From Kiritimatiellia bacterium (GTDB lineage: Bacteria; Verrucomicrobiota; Kiritimatiellia; SLAD01): a stretch of 5,662 nt of DNA. The notes below the pieces were generated by a model. The model saw only the letters and a program-made list of their open reading frames with translations, was not told the origin of the DNA and did no database searches. How positions within the stretch are numbered: the stretch's first letter is position 1; each line of letters begins with the position of its first letter. Below are positions 5,122 through 5,662 of this stretch, in pieces. The translations under genes and the position numbers were made by a program. The stretch covers positions 1 through 5,662 of the forward strand of contig SLLF01000327.1 of the NCBI GenBank assembly GCA_007134175.1. The letters are read 5' to 3'.

Positions 5122-5662
5122 ATGGCTGATTCATTGTGTATATTCCATATCGACTTGAATTTCGTAAACCTGCGTCCTGATTATCTGCGGCGGTGGTTGT
5201 CGCTCATCGCGGATATGGGCTTCAACGCGATCCTTTGGGAGCTGGAGGACAAGGTCGCGTGGGCCACCTGTCCGGATGCCATCTGGCCCGAAGCCATGAC
5301 GAAAGAGGAATTCCGCGCGCTTCTCGATCATGCCGCCGATCTCGGGCTGGAAGCCATCCCCCTGCTGCAGACCATCGGCCATGCCGAGTACATTCTTAAA
5401 CAGGACGCCTACCGTTCGATGCGCGAGCTGCCGGATCGTCACGATTGCTACTGCACGGAGAATCCGCAAACCCGCTCGTTTCTCAAGCGCCTGATCACAG
5501 AGTATCTGGATCTGTTCGGTCCCGTCCGCCGTTTCCATCTCGGCGGCGACGAGGCCTATGTATTTGCCCGCTGCCCAACGTGTGCAGCTGTAGCGAAAGA
5601 AATCACCCACAACGCCCTCTATGCCCGCCATATCGCTGACCTTGCGACTCCGATTAAGGACC
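5122..5662 (+). CDS. Family 20 glycoside hydrolase (beta-N-acetylhexosaminidase-like), 3' end outside the window
   Basis: The frame is open from ATG at 5122 to the right edge: 180 complete codons plus one base, so the gene is truncated by the window. GH20 enzymes remove terminal N-acetylglucosamine or N-acetylgalactosamine by substrate-assisted catalysis. The signature HLGGDE (139-144) carries the expected Asp-Glu catalytic pair D143-E144. Upstream are a barrel strand FNAILWELED (34-43), WPEAMTKEEF (55-64) and IPLLQTIGHAEYIL (79-92), all in the order expected for the GH20 barrel. There is no signal peptide and no N-terminal GH20b domain, so the visible part suggests a cytoplasmic enzyme starting straight at the barrel. 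CPTC (151-154) just after the motif may be structural or metal-binding. Substrate specificity is unknown; activity on other hexosaminides is possible. Opposite-strand frames here are shadows. Confidence 0.85.
   Translation, partial: MADSLCIFHIDLNFVNLRPDYLRRWLSLIADMGFNAILWELEDKVAWATCPDAIWPEAMTKEEFRALLDHAADLGLEAIPLLQTIGHAEYILKQDAYRSMRELPDRHDCYCTENPQTRSFLKRLITEYLDLFGPVRRFHLGGDEAYVFARCPTCAAVAKEITHNALYARHIADLATPIKD

Noticed and set aside
5131..5631. Minus-strand 166-codon frame opposite the GH20 gene
   Set aside because: The plus frame carries HLGGDE and a full GH20-like barrel start; the minus frame has no recognisable domain.

Overview
The window reads as ordinary chromosome from a GC-rich bacterium. 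It holds five protein-coding genes: an M24-family metallopeptidase (164-1279, minus), the replication initiator dnaA (1798-3147, plus), an RluD-type 23S rRNA pseudouridine synthase (3189-4133, plus), pantothenate synthetase panC (4136-4996, plus), and the 5' part of a family 20 glycoside hydrolase (5122 to beyond the right edge, plus). I see no rRNA, tRNA, CRISPR array, transposon or phage gene.

Taxonomy is inference. The GH20 protein has no signal peptide and starts directly at the catalytic barrel. It carries HLGGDE followed by a CxxC pair. I associate this type with the PVC group, especially Kiritimatiellota, Lentisphaerota and Verrucomicrobiota. The DnaA helix-turn-helix reads KNHATVLHAC instead of RDHTTVLHA, which fits a lineage away from the Proteobacteria and Firmicutes. 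No marker in the window settles the phylum.

Layout: positions 1-163 are non-coding, with an A-rich left edge and a 12-bp-arm hairpin just past the end of the peptidase gene. The peptidase gene and dnaA diverge from a 518-bp intergenic region (1280-1797) that is clearly AT-richer than its surroundings. This region holds a nested palindrome followed by a T-rich stretch, ATAACCT repeats one helical turn apart, two DnaA-box-like 9-mers with one mismatch each, and a leader hairpin. It is the place to look for dnaA autoregulation and possibly the replication origin, but the box evidence is thin. Downstream, dnaA, the rluD-like gene and panC run head to tail with gaps of 41 bp and 2 bp, so they are probably cotranscribed. 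dnaN, recF and gyrB, the usual dnaA neighbours, are absent. A 125-bp gap with two small inverted repeats separates panC from the GH20 gene, which may be its own transcription unit.

The plus-strand trio serves replication initiation, ribosome maturation and coenzyme A precursor synthesis. These are housekeeping roles without an obvious biochemical link. I did not find a convincing undescribed system. The most useful leads are the intergenic architecture upstream of dnaA and the altered DNA-recognition motif of DnaA.
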